Shown here: positions 1-7,411 of the stretch, one piece after another
How positions within the stretch are numbered: the first letter of the stretch is position 1
How the letters are laid out: each line of letters begins with the position of its first letter
Origin: Eggerthellaceae bacterium
Lineage (GTDB): Bacteria; Actinomycetota; Coriobacteriia; Coriobacteriales; Eggerthellaceae
Assembly (NCBI GenBank): GCA_900753095.1
Contig: CAADXT010000003.1
Location: 1 to 10,755, forward strand
Length of the DNA: 10,755 nucleotides
Direction: 5' to 3'
Program-made: the position numbers and the translations under genes
Notes under the pieces: model-generated
Databases searched by the model: none
What the model was told of the DNA's origin: nothing
Seen by the model: the letters and a program-made list of their open reading frames with translations, nothing else

Positions 1-362
1 CTTTCGGCTTGAACATCGCAGCCATGCCTCAGGAGGAAGCCGCGTACTCGCTGGCTTTGGCCTATGGCGCCGTGGTGGTGCTGAAGGGCCCCGACACGGT
101 TGTTGCCTCGGCCGATCGCAACCGAGTGGTTGCCAACGGCACCGCAGCCTTGGCCAAGGCAGGCACGGGCGACGTGCTGGCGGGCGTTATCGGCGGCCTT
201 TTGGCGCAGGGTATGGATGCGTTCGATGCTGCTCGTTTGGGAGCGTACCTTCATGCGGAGGCCGGCAACGTTGCGGCTGAGCGCAAGGGAATCGTAAGCG
301 TCTGCGCGGAAGATGTGCTTGAGGCGATCCCTGAAACCCTTATGCGAATAATGGGGAACTAA
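1..362 (+). CDS. nnrD: NAD(P)H-hydrate dehydratase, C-terminal part (5' end outside window)
   Basis: This is the 3' end of a YjeF C-terminal / NnrD-type gene. The reading frame is open from the window edge (first full codon at base 3) and ends at TAA 360-362, so about 120 residues are visible. In the known family this ribokinase-fold enzyme dehydrates the damaged hydrate NAD(P)HX back to NAD(P)H with ADP or ATP, as cytoplasmic metabolite repair. The diagnostic signs are the strand VVVLKGPDTVVA, which matches the family's LKG-xxT-xIA segment, and the block AKAGTGDVLAGVIGGLLAQG, the phosphate-binding and catalytic GxGD loop followed by a helix. The Asp of GTGD is the expected catalytic base. 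In many bacteria this domain is fused behind an NnrE epimerase domain; whether that holds here lies upstream of the window. ligA follows after 43 bases on the same strand with no strong terminator, so co-transcription is likely. I am confident of the family and cannot tell a single-domain from a bifunctional protein. Confidence 0.9.
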   Translation, partial: FGLNIAAMPQEEAAYSLALAYGAVVVLKGPDTVVASADRNRVVANGTAALAKAGTGDVLAGVIGGLLAQGMDAFDAARLGAYLHAEAGNVAAERKGIVSVCAEDVLEAIPETLMRIMGN

Positions 363-405
363 GGCAGGGCCCGATTTCCCGCTTTTCAACGAGAGGAATT
401 CTTTC

Positions 406-2613
406 ATGTCCAACGAATCGAATGCGATATCTGAGGAAACCTTGGCCGAGCGCGTGTTGCGCTTGCGCCGTGAAATCGAATACCACACGCATCGCTATTA
501 CGTTTTGGACGACCCGGAGATCTCCGATGCGGCGTTTGACTCGCTTATGCGTGAACTGCGTGATTTGGAAAACGAGCATCCAGCGTTGCGCGACCCTTCT
601 TCCCCTACGCAGCGCGTTGGCGGCGCGGTGGGCAACCAGTTTTCCCCGGTGGTGCACGAGCAGCGCATGTACTCGCTCGACAACGCAATGGACTTAAACG
701 AGCTCGATGCGTGGATGGACCGCACCGAAGAGGCTTTGGGCAAGTTCGTGCCCCTGGTATGCGAGCTGAAGATCGACGGCTCATCCTTGGCCCTTACCTT
801 CGAAGACGGCCGTCTGGTGCGCGCGGCGACGCGCGGCGACGGCACCACGGGCGAAGATGTGACGGTGAACGTGCGCACGGTAAACGACATCCCTCTGCGT
901 CTGTGGGATGAGGGAGCGGCTGCGGTGGTGGAAGGTGTGCCTTCCATCGAGGTCCGCGGCGAAATCTACATGTCGAAGGCAAGCTTCGAAGCGCTCAACG
1001 AGCAGGCGGAGGCCTTGGGCAACCGCACGTTTGCCAACCCGCGCAACGCTGCTGCTGGCTCGTTGCGTCAAAAGGACCCTTCCGTTACCCGCGAACGTGA
1101 GCTTTCCACCTTTATGTACGCCATTGCACGCGACGAGTCCATTCAGGCATCGGGCCAGTGGGAGCTTTTGCAATGGCTATGCAGCTGCGGCTTCCATGTG
1201 AATCCCGACGTCAAGCGCTGCACCACGCGCGAGGAAGTGCGCCAGTTCTGCCGCGACTGCTTGGAGAAGCGCGCCGACCTTCCGTACGAGATCGACGGTG
1301 TTGTGGTGAAGGTGGATTCCTTCGCGCTTCAGCATGAGCTGGGCTTCACGGCTCGTGCCCCGCGCTGGGCCATTGCCTACAAGTTCCCGCCCGAGGAAAA
1401 GACCACCATCTTGCGCGACATCACCATCCAGGTAGGGCGCACCGGAGCTTGCACGCCGGTGGCCGAGCTCGATCCAGTTCTGGTGGCGGGCTCTACAGTG
1501 GCGCGCGCTACCTTGCACAATGAAGACGAGGTGCAGCGCAAGGACGTGCGCATCGGCGACACCATCATCGTGCGCAAGGCGGGCGACGTTATCCCCGAGG
1601 TTCTGGGCCCGATTCTCTCGCTTCGCCCTGAGAACGCTCAGCCGTGGACGATGCCCAAAACGTGTCCAAGCTGCGGTTCGCCTATCGTTCGTGAAAAAGG
1701 GGAGGCGGCTTATCGATGCGTTTCCATCGATTGCCCTGCTCAGGCGCATGAGCGCTTGACCCATTGGGCAAGCCGCGGCGCGCTTGACATCGAAGGCATG
1801 GGCAACGAGATCGTTTCCCGCCTTATCGAGTCGGGCAATCTGAGCGATGTGGCCGACTACTACGACCTTACGCAGGAAACGCTGGAGCATCTTCATACGG
1901 GCCGTACCAACATCAAGGGAGAGCCCATCGAGCTTGGCCCTGTTGTTGCCTCGAAGCTTATTGCCGCCATCAACGAAAGCAAGAAGCGCTCGCTGGCGCG
2001 CGTGCTGTTCGGCCTGGGCGTTCGCCATGTGGGCAAAACCATGGCCGAGGCTATCGCGAAAGTGTATCCGTCGATGGATGCGTTGCGCGATGCGAAGGTG
2101 GAGGACCTTGCGGCGATCGACGGCGTAGGCACGATTATTGCCCAGAGCATCTGCGACTTCTTCGCCACCGAAGACAACCTGAAGGTTATCGCACGTTTGG
2201 CTGCCGCAGGGGTAACCATGGAAGAGGAAGCTCAGGAAAGCACCAAGCCGCAAACGCTTGCAGGCATGACGTTCGTGCTTACGGGCAGCTTGGTTGAGTC
2301 GGGCATGACGCGCACCGAGGCGGGCGAAAGGCTCAAGGAGTTCGGCGCGAAGGTTTCCGGTAGCGTTTCGAAGAAAACCAGCTATGTGATCTGCGGCGAG
2401 GCAGCCGGCTCGAAGCGCACCAAGGCGGAAAGCCTGGGCGTGCCCATTCTTACCGAGCAGGATTTCTTGAAGCTCATTGAGACCGGTTTGGTCCCCGGCG
2501 CAGACAACCGCGAAACCGAAACGGGCTTGTTTGCGGCGGACTCTGCAGGCGATGAGCCGAGCGAGGCTGACGGCTCGGATGCCGCCAGCGATGCCGTGCG
2601 TGAAACGGAATAG
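406..2613 (+). CDS. ligA: NAD-dependent DNA ligase LigA
   Basis: This essential ligase seals nicks in replication and repair, using NAD+ to adenylate itself. The protein has 735 residues from ATG 406, preceded by GAGAGGA about nine bases upstream. Domain order is complete. An N-terminal Ia region (about 10-75, with the EIEYHTHRYYVLDDPEISD segment that binds NMN) leads into the nucleotidyltransferase domain. That domain carries the catalytic lysine K122 in KIDG, then TRGDGTTGEDVT, FANPRNAAAGSLRQ, EIDGVVVKV and AYKFPPEE. An OB-fold follows (IQVGRTGACTPVAELDPV to KAGDVIPEV). A four-Cys zinc finger comes next (C420, C423, C438, C443), then helix-hairpin-helix repeats (about 450-610) and a BRCT domain (about 617-692). 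After the BRCT there is a roughly 40-residue tail rich in Glu, Asp, Ala and Ser, making it longer than the usual 670 or so. tlyA begins two bases after the stop. Function is certain; the role of the acidic tail is unknown. Confidence 0.98.
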   Translation: MSNESNAISEETLAERVLRLRREIEYHTHRYYVLDDPEISDAAFDSLMRELRDLENEHPALRDPSSPTQRVGGAVGNQFSPVVHEQRMYSLDNAMDLNELDAWMDRTEEALGKFVPLVCELKIDGSSLALTFEDGRLVRAATRGDGTTGEDVTVNVRTVNDIPLRLWDEGAAAVVEGVPSIEVRGEIYMSKASFEALNEQAEALGNRTFANPRNAAAGSLRQKDPSVTRERELSTFMYAIARDESIQASGQWELLQWLCSCGFHVNPDVKRCTTREEVRQFCRDCLEKRADLPYEIDGVVVKVDSFALQHELGFTARAPRWAIAYKFPPEEKTTILRDITIQVGRTGACTPVAELDPVLVAGSTVARATLHNEDEVQRKDVRIGDTIIVRKAGDVIPEVLGPILSLRPENAQPWTMPKTCPSCGSPIVREKGEAAYRCVSIDCPAQAHERLTHWASRGALDIEGMGNEIVSRLIESGNLSDVADYYDLTQETLEHLHTGRTNIKGEPIELGPVVASKLIAAINESKKRSLARVLFGLGVRHVGKTMAEAIAKVYPSMDALRDAKVEDLAAIDGVGTIIAQSICDFFATEDNLKVIARLAAAGVTMEEEAQESTKPQTLAGMTFVLTGSLVESGMTRTEAGERLKEFGAKVSGSVSKKTSYVICGEAAGSKRTKAESLGVPILTEQDFLKLIETGLVPGADNRETETGLFAADSAGDEPSEADGSDAASDAVRETE

Positions 2614-2615
2614 CC

Positions 2616-3356
2616 ATGGCAAAGGTTCGATTGGACGACTTGTTGGTTGAGCAAGGCTATTTCCCTGATAGGGATGCGGTGCTTCGTGCGGTGATCGCTC
2701 GAGAAGTGCGCGTCGACGATGTGTACGTTTCCAGCGCTGCGCTTAAAGTGCGTCCCGATGCCGATCTGTTCGTGAAGAACACGAAGAAGTTCGTTTCACG
2801 CGGCGGGCATAAGCTGCAGGGGGCCCTTGATCACTTCAAGCAAGACGTGACGGGCATGCGGTGCATCGATGTGGGCTCTTCGACGGGCGGCTTTTCCGAT
2901 TGCCTGCTGCAGGCAGGCGCGGAAAGCGTGGCGTGCGTTGACGTGAACTACGGCCAGCTTGCGTGGAGCCTGCGCCAGGATCCACGCGTTACCGTGTTCG
3001 AGCGCACCAATATCCGCTTGGCGAGCCCTGCGAGCTTAGGGGCGCCGTTCGACATGGTGGTGTGCGACCTGAGCTTTATCGGCTTGGCGCAGCTGGCCGA
3101 TGTGTTTGCCGCCCTGTGCGAGCCGGGCAGCATTTTCCTGGGGCTTATCAAGCCGCAGTTCGAAAGCCAGCATGAGGAAACGGACCACGGCATCGTGCGC
3201 AGCGAGGCAGTGCGCAAGCGCGTGGTGGATGAGGTCACTGAGGCCTTGCGCAATGTCGGATTTGCCGTGAACGGCGTGGTGGAAAGCTCCATCAAGGGTG
3301 CAGAGGGCAACGTGGAGTATCTGGTGCACGCTACGTTCGAGGGCGGTACGGCATGA
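2616..3356 (+). CDS. tlyA: TlyA family rRNA (cytidine-2'-O)-methyltransferase
   Basis: The protein has 246 residues, a normal family length. An N-terminal S4 RNA-binding domain (about 3-62, beginning VRLDDLLVEQGYF) is joined to an FtsJ/RrmJ-like methyltransferase domain. Its SAM-binding loop is IDVGSSTGGFSD (84-95). The K-D-K-E tetrad of 2'-O-methyltransferases is visible as K66 (RGGHKLQGAL), D151 (CDLSFIG), K179 (LIKPQFE) and E234 (GNVEYL). Characterised mycobacterial TlyA methylates 16S and 23S rRNA cytidines and its loss gives capreomycin resistance; the older name 'hemolysin A' persists in databases. The ATG lies two bases after the ligA stop, so it is probably translationally coupled to ligA. 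The stop TGA overlaps the ATG of the next gene. The family assignment is strong. Whether it modifies one or both ribosomal subunits cannot be read from the sequence. Confidence 0.95.
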   Translation: MAKVRLDDLLVEQGYFPDRDAVLRAVIAREVRVDDVYVSSAALKVRPDADLFVKNTKKFVSRGGHKLQGALDHFKQDVTGMRCIDVGSSTGGFSDCLLQAGAESVACVDVNYGQLAWSLRQDPRVTVFERTNIRLASPASLGAPFDMVVCDLSFIGLAQLADVFAALCEPGSIFLGLIKPQFESQHEETDHGIVRSEAVRKRVVDEVTEALRNVGFAVNGVVESSIKGAEGNVEYLVHATFEGGTA

Positions 3357-3670
3357 GAAAGATAGCTATCACGGCATCGGAGAAGCTGCTGTCGTATATG
3401 GAGCGAAAGGGCTATCACTGCATAGCGGTTGAGCCCATTAGCCCTAAAGGTTGCTGTGCTGATATGACTGAGCTCCACTCCCGTTTTGTGCGTGATAAAG
3501 ACGTGCCTAAGCTCAAGGCGAAGAACTGCGGCGTGTTCGAAGCGCCCTTCGGTGAGCTGTTGGTGCTGGAAAAGGGCTTGGAAATCGATGAGCAGGTACA
3601 TTTCGACCTGCGAAGCTTCTTAGGCGTGAAGGACATCGTGGCCCAGGGAATCCGCCCGTTTTCGCTTTAG
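3353..3670 (+). CDS. Small Cys-Cys motif protein, resembling HesB/IscA-like 'CC/Se motif' family
   Basis: This 105-residue cytoplasmic protein has no signal peptide or membrane segment. Its ATG overlaps the tlyA stop in an ATGA arrangement, so it is very likely co-translated with tlyA. The pattern is an N-terminal short strand plus helix (KIAITASEKLLSYMERKG), a strand (HCIAVEP), a tight pair GCC (C34-C35), a variable middle with C59, then strands ending in LEKGLEIDEQVHFDLRSFLG and VAQGIRPFSL. That layout recalls small HesB/IscA-like proteins annotated as CC/Se motif (seleno)proteins, where the second Cys is selenocysteine in some relatives. Here the codons are TGC TGT, so it is an ordinary Cys version. 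A thiol, metal or iron-sulfur role is inference from the Cys pair only. The family match is from memory of the pattern and was not searched. That it is a real gene is well supported by the overlap, codon usage and conserved-looking fold. Confidence 0.6.
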   Translation: MRKIAITASEKLLSYMERKGYHCIAVEPISPKGCCADMTELHSRFVRDKDVPKLKAKNCGVFEAPFGELLVLEKGLEIDEQVHFDLRSFLGVKDIVAQGIRPFSL

Positions 3671-3850
3671 CAATGGAAGCAATGCTTGTGTCTCAGCATG
3701 CTCAATACATTGCCCAAAAGGACTGATATTTTTTGAGCTTTTGGCAAGCTAGCCTGCCAAGCGAAGTTTTGCTTTGCGGCGAAGCTGTAACAACAGTGGG
3801 GCGACCAAGAAGCCTCCAAGAGGCCTGCCCCCTTTGGGCGTCCCCCCAGC
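3671..3850. other. Intergenic stretch rich in short inverted repeats
   Basis: There is no credible gene between the Cys-Cys protein stop and the terminator at 3851. Several small dyads are packed together. TTGCC-C-AAAAG (3710-3720) pairs with CTTTTGGCAA (3738-3747) around a loop containing a T6 run. A near-perfect 20-bp palindrome lies at 3741-3760 (TTGGCA..TGCCAA with GCTAGC in the middle). GCGAAG..CTTTGC follows just after it, and GCCTC-CAA-GAGGC lies at 3812-3824. The plus strand shows no classic stem followed by a T-tract, so termination of the tlyA operon here is possible but unproven. The pattern could also be a dispersed REP-like repeat. Confidence 0.4.
3741..3760. repeat. Near-perfect 20-bp palindrome
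   Basis: TTGGCA and TGCCAA flank a central GCTAGC, with only the A at 3747 and C at 3754 failing to pair (18 of 20 positions symmetric). Its left arm is also shared with the right arm of the preceding hairpin (CTTTTGGCAA 3738-3747), so two mutually exclusive stems can form. It lies 70 bases after the last gene of the tlyA cluster. It could be an mRNA-stabilising or REP-type element, or a protein site. No function is shown by the sequence. Confidence 0.45.
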
Positions 3851-3889
3851 AAAAAGAGCCCCTGGCATCAACGTGATGCCAGGGGCTCT
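3851..3889 (-). terminator. Rho-independent terminator of the DUF711 gene
   Basis: A perfect 15-bp stem is formed by 3855-3869 and 3875-3889 (arms AGAGCCCCTGGCATC and GATGCCAGGGGCTCT) around a 5-base loop. Read on the minus strand it lies 23 bases after the DUF711 stop codon and is followed by a TTTTT run, complementary to the A-run 3851-3855. The plus strand lacks a T-tract after the stem, so it acts for the minus-strand gene. It would also shield that gene from the converging tlyA cluster only weakly. Confidence 0.92.
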
Positions 3890-3912
3890 GCAGTTCAGAG
3901 CTGTTTCCGCGT

Positions 3913-5229
3913 TTAGTTCTTCAGCGAGTTCAGCGGGGCAGGCATGCGGCCGCCGCGATGGGCGAATACCGTGCCTGCATGCTCGTTGACGGGCATAACG
4001 GGGGCGTAGCCCAGCAAGCCGCCGAAGTCGAGCTTGTCGCCAACCTTCTTGCCGATGGCGCACTCGTCGGCGATGATGCCGAAGATCGACTCAACGCTGG
4101 TGTCGCCAGGGATGGCGATCATGTCGAGGCCTACGGAGCACACGCACGTCATGGCCTCGAGCTTTTCCAGACGCAGGGCACCAACTTCCGCTGCGCGAAT
4201 CATGCCGGCGTCTTCAGAGACGGGGATGAAAGCGCCCGAAAGGCCGCCAACGCTGGAGCTTGCCATAACGCCACCCTTCTTTACGGCATCGTTGAGCATG
4301 GCGAGCGCTGCCGTGGTGCCCGGGCCGCCGCACTGGCCAACGCCGATGGCCTCAAGGATCTCGGCAACCGAGTCGCCTTCAGCAGGGGTGGGGGCAAGCG
4401 AAAGGTCGAGGATGCCCTTCTGCACGCCAAGACGACGGCTTGCCTCGCGGCTCATGAGCTCGCCTGCGCGCGTAATCTTGAACGCGGTTGCCTTGATGGC
4501 CTCGGCGATGGAGGTCATATCGGCATCCTTGGGCATGTTGCGCAGCACGTTGTTCACAACGCCCGGGCCCGAAACGCCGACGTTAACCACGGCATCGGCT
4601 TCGCCGGATCCGTGGAAGGCGCCCGCCATGAAGGGGTTGTCTTCCACGGCGTTGCAGAACACAACCAGCTTGCCAGCGCCGATGCACTGCTTTTCCTTGG
4701 TTGCTTCTGCTGCCTGCTTGATGATGCCCGCCATCTTGAAGGCGGCATCCATGTTGATGCCGGCGCGCGTGGAGCCAACGTTCACCGATGCGCATACGTT
4801 GTCGGTCGCGGCAAGGGCGGTGGGGATGGACTCCATCAGGTTGTTGTCGGCGCGGGATGCGCCCTTGTGCACCAGCGCGGAAAAGCCTCCAACGAAGTCG
4901 ACACCCACTTCCTTGCCAGCCTTGTCCATGGCGATGGCGATGGGGGAGAGGTCGGCGGTTTCGGTTGCGGCGCAGATCTCGGCGATAGGCGTTACGGAAA
5001 TGCGCTTGTTGACGATAGGGATACCGTATTCGCGTTCGAGCTGTTCAGCGGTGGGAACCAGCTTTTCGGCAGCGGTGGTCATGCGATCGTAAACCTTGCG
5101 GGCCATTACGTTCACGTCTTCGTGGGTGCAGGCGCGCAGGTTCAAACCTAGGGTGATTGTGCGAATGTCGAGGTGCTGCTTGCTTACCATCGCAAGCGTT
5201 TCGGCGATCTCTTCCGGAGTGATCTGCAT
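3913..5229 (-). CDS. PFL-like family protein of unknown function (UPF0210 / DUF711)
   Basis: This 438-residue cytoplasmic protein has no membrane segments. It starts at ATG 5229 with AAAGGG nine bases upstream and ends in TAA at 3913-3915. I recognise it as a member of the UPF0210/DUF711 family. Supporting stretches are the N-terminal LDIRTITLGLNLRAC, EYGIPIVNKRISVTPIAEI, FVGGFSALVHKG, NVCASVNVGSTRAGINMDA, FHGSGEADAVVNVGVSGPGV, APTPAEGDSVAEILEAIGVG and the C-terminal PGDTSVESIFGIIADECAIG. Known structures place the family in the pyruvate formate-lyase / class III ribonucleotide reductase barrel superfamily, which explains the 'PFL family' name. To my knowledge no enzymatic activity has been proved. 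In many Firmicutes the gene follows a small ACT-domain protein (UPF0237); no such gene is seen here, and upstream is the YhgE-like gene on the same strand after 140 bases. A strong terminator follows. Family confidence is high; function is unknown. Confidence 0.93.
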   Translation of the reverse strand: MQITPEEIAETLAMVSKQHLDIRTITLGLNLRACTHEDVNVMARKVYDRMTTAAEKLVPTAEQLEREYGIPIVNKRISVTPIAEICAATETADLSPIAIAMDKAGKEVGVDFVGGFSALVHKGASRADNNLMESIPTALAATDNVCASVNVGSTRAGINMDAAFKMAGIIKQAAEATKEKQCIGAGKLVVFCNAVEDNPFMAGAFHGSGEADAVVNVGVSGPGVVNNVLRNMPKDADMTSIAEAIKATAFKITRAGELMSREASRRLGVQKGILDLSLAPTPAEGDSVAEILEAIGVGQCGGPGTTAALAMLNDAVKKGGVMASSSVGGLSGAFIPVSEDAGMIRAAEVGALRLEKLEAMTCVCSVGLDMIAIPGDTSVESIFGIIADECAIGKKVGDKLDFGGLLGYAPVMPVNEHAGTVFAHRGGRMPAPLNSLKN

Positions 5230-5269
5230 GGAAACGATCCCTTTCGTTACGGTTTCAACAGACCTTTGA

Positions 5270-5296
5270 ATTCTACCACCGTGAAAGAGCGGTGGT
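5270..5296 (-). promoter_or_regulatory. Candidate promoter/operator ahead of the DUF711 gene
   Basis: A perfect 7-bp inverted repeat, ACCACCG (5275-5281) and CGGTGGT (5290-5296) with an 8-base spacer, lies 46 bases upstream of the DUF711 start. On the minus strand it runs directly into TAGAAT (5275-5270), a good -10 hexamer, so the repeat would occupy the promoter spacer. No convincing -35 hexamer is seen at 16-18 bases. No T-tract follows either arm, so it is not a standard terminator for the upstream YhgE-like gene. Operator use is an inference. Confidence 0.35.
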
Positions 5297-5369
5297 GCAT
5301 ATGGGGTGACTGCTTACGAGATAGAAACATGACATGTACCGCGATTGCCGCATGCGCAGCCCGCATGGC

Positions 5370-7373
5370 TTATGCAGGAAGCGCTTCTTTCCCTAAAAGC
5401 GCTTCGAGCGTCGCCTTGTCGCGTTTTTTCTTCGCTTTCAGCGCCACGGGGTAAGCCAGAAGCGAGCATATCACTGCTCCTACGCCGAATGCCAGCAGCA
5501 CGCCCATATCACCGAACACCACATTCATGTTTCCGCCGCTCATCACTTCACGCATCGCATCGATGGCGTAGTAGAAAGGCAGGAAGGGGCCGGCGGCAAC
5601 GGCAAAGTCGGAGCCTAGTTGGGCCGGGAACGTTCCCGAGCAAAACACCAGCTGAAATATCACGAACAGTACGGCGATGGCTTTGCCGGGGATGTCGAAC
5701 AGGTTGAAAAACTGCATTATCAGCATGAACGATACGCCCATGACGGCAAACAGCAATATCATCATCGGGATATTGGTGCAGGGAAGGCCGCTTGCCAATG
5801 CGCCTGCAACAACGGTTGCAACCTCAATGGCGACGAGCACCAGGTAAAGGGGCCAGCGACCTATGATTATTTGGAAGCGATTGGCGCGAGCGTGCGTGCG
5901 TGAGGGGAATGGGTCGAAGATAAAGAAGATCAGAAGCGAACCTAGCCACAGACATAGCGTAAGGAACAGCGGGGCGAAGCCGTAGCCGAATTTCTCGAGG
6001 TCGCCATATACATTTTCCTCAACATCGGTGGGGTTGGCGGTGTAGCTGGCCAGGTCTTCATTGCTGGCGGTAAGCGAGTTGTTGATGTCTTGAGCGCCAT
6101 TGGAAAGAGAGTCCGCTAGCGTTTCGCTGCCATCGCCGGCACTGTTCAGGCCGTCGGTTAGCGTTTGCGATCCGCTTTGCAGTTTGGCTGCGCCCTGGGT
6201 TAGACTGGCGGCGCCTGTTTGCGCGCTGGCTGCACCGGTTTGCAGCTTATCGTCGGCTTGTGTGTACGATTGAATGCCCTTATTCAGAGTTGCATATTGG
6301 CTGTTCAGGGTTGAGATGCCGTTGTTGATTTGCTCGTAGCTTTCTGAAACGGTTTCCAGTGCCTGGTACGCACCGGCCGATGAGCTTGCGCCTGCCAATT
6401 TCTCAACGGCTTGGTTCAACGCTGCAGTGCTTACGTTGCTGGGGTCTTCGCCTTGTTGCGCTACAATGGCCACGTTGGTTGCATACTTCTTCAACTCGGA
6501 CGCGTAATCTTGCTTAAGCGCGGCAATGGAAGCAGAAGGGTCGCCGCCACAGCTGGCTAAGATGCTTTTCTCCTTGCCTTCGATGGTGCTATTGAACGTT
6601 TGCGAGCCAGATTCCAGCTTGGCAAGTGCGCTCTGAACGTTTTGCGATCCTGCAGTAAGGGCGGTGCCCGCATCGTTCAGCTGGGAAAGGCCGGAGTTCA
6701 GTGTGCTCAGCCCTTCTTCCAATGCCGAAGAGCCTTCGGTTAGGGTGCTTAGGTTGTCGGTGATTTTCTGGCTGCCGTTTGCGGCGTTTGATATGCCATC
6801 GTTCAGTCTGTTGGCGCCATCGGCGGCATCGGAAAATCCGTCTTGCGCGGTGGCGAGCCCGTCAAGGTAGGCTTTCGCGTACTGTTCGGTGATGCTCTGG
6901 TTCACCTGCTCCTTCAACTTGTTTTCGATGTTGGAGGAGATGCTGGAGAGCATGTAATTCTTGCGTGCGTTTTTAAAGAACGTGATGTTCGCCTGCTCGG
7001 GATTGCGCGTTTCGCCTGCTGATACCCGTTCGGAGAAATCGGATGGGATGATAACCGCAAGGTAGTAGTCGGTGTTTTCAAGACCCTCGTCAAGAATGGC
7101 TGGCTCTTCGGGGGTCCAGTTTGCCTCATCGTTTTCCTGCAGACGCTCTACTAATTCGTTGCCGAAATTGCGCTCACTATCGTTCATGGTGCAGCCGGTA
7201 TCTTCGTTCACCACGGCAATGGGCATGCTCTTCATCTTTTCGTAAGGGTCCAAAAACGTGTTGAAATACAGCAAGCCGAAGCATGCCACGATAATGGGAA
7301 TCGCCACTAACGCGATATAAGTGAGCGGTTTGCTAAACGCGGTTTTGAACGCGTCTTTCAGAATGTCGATCAT
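5370..7373 (-). CDS. YhgE/Pip-type multi-pass membrane protein
   Basis: The protein has 667 residues from ATG 7373, chosen because GAGGG lies six bases upstream and the N-terminus MIDILKDAFKTAFSKPLTY is typical. The frame stays open upstream, but an earlier start would cross the promoter region. One N-terminal membrane helix (about 18-38) is followed by the family-like PIAVVNEDTG (51-60). An extracytoplasmic region of about 420 residues comes next, with stretches of repeated LxxG spacing such as LTEGSSALEEGLSTLNSGLS (about 185-265) and again about 345-435. Five C-terminal helices follow (about 466-487, 507-529, 535-558, 564-586, 618-642) and a short basic tail. The topology matches YhgE and the lactococcal phage infection protein Pip, related to ABC-2 type permeases. 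Proposed roles in export or as a phage receptor are family knowledge and unproven here. It is divergent from a TetR gene and shares operator-like sites with it. There is no ATPase partner in the window. Confidence 0.9.
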   Translation of the reverse strand: MIDILKDAFKTAFSKPLTYIALVAIPIIVACFGLLYFNTFLDPYEKMKSMPIAVVNEDTGCTMNDSERNFGNELVERLQENDEANWTPEEPAILDEGLENTDYYLAVIIPSDFSERVSAGETRNPEQANITFFKNARKNYMLSSISSNIENKLKEQVNQSITEQYAKAYLDGLATAQDGFSDAADGANRLNDGISNAANGSQKITDNLSTLTEGSSALEEGLSTLNSGLSQLNDAGTALTAGSQNVQSALAKLESGSQTFNSTIEGKEKSILASCGGDPSASIAALKQDYASELKKYATNVAIVAQQGEDPSNVSTAALNQAVEKLAGASSSAGAYQALETVSESYEQINNGISTLNSQYATLNKGIQSYTQADDKLQTGAASAQTGAASLTQGAAKLQSGSQTLTDGLNSAGDGSETLADSLSNGAQDINNSLTASNEDLASYTANPTDVEENVYGDLEKFGYGFAPLFLTLCLWLGSLLIFFIFDPFPSRTHARANRFQIIIGRWPLYLVLVAIEVATVVAGALASGLPCTNIPMMILLFAVMGVSFMLIMQFFNLFDIPGKAIAVLFVIFQLVFCSGTFPAQLGSDFAVAAGPFLPFYYAIDAMREVMSGGNMNVVFGDMGVLLAFGVGAVICSLLAYPVALKAKKKRDKATLEALLGKEALPA

Positions 7374-7411
7374 GCCAGCCCTCGTTTGCCTCGTGTTTAG
7401 TACGGGAAAAC

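Noticed and set aside
363..405. Weak hairpin with following TTTT between the nnrD-like gene and ligA
   Set aside because: The stem is about five pairs with a bulge and the T-run is only four, so it is too weak to call a terminator.
1177..2622. 481-codon open frame on the minus strand opposite ligA
   Set aside because: It lies fully antisense to an unambiguous ligA and has a composition expected of a GC-rich shadow frame (many Ala, Arg, His), with no recognisable domain.
3667..3852. 61-residue minus-strand open frame in the 3671-3912 gap
   Set aside because: It falls in the palindrome-rich intergenic stretch beyond a strong terminator and has no start signal or domain.
3958..5151. Long plus-strand open frames (397 and 352 codons) opposite the DUF711 gene
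   Set aside because: They are antisense to a clear family member on the minus strand, lack ribosome binding sites and look like composition artefacts.
5351..5367. CATGCG-CAGCC-CGCATG hairpin just after the YhgE-like stop codon
   Set aside because: It is a 6-bp stem with no T-tract on the minus strand. It may slow polymerase but does not meet the pattern of an intrinsic terminator.
5379..5406. Two GAAGCGCTTC-like palindromes
   Set aside because: They lie inside the last codons of the YhgE-like gene and are explained by the coding sequence.
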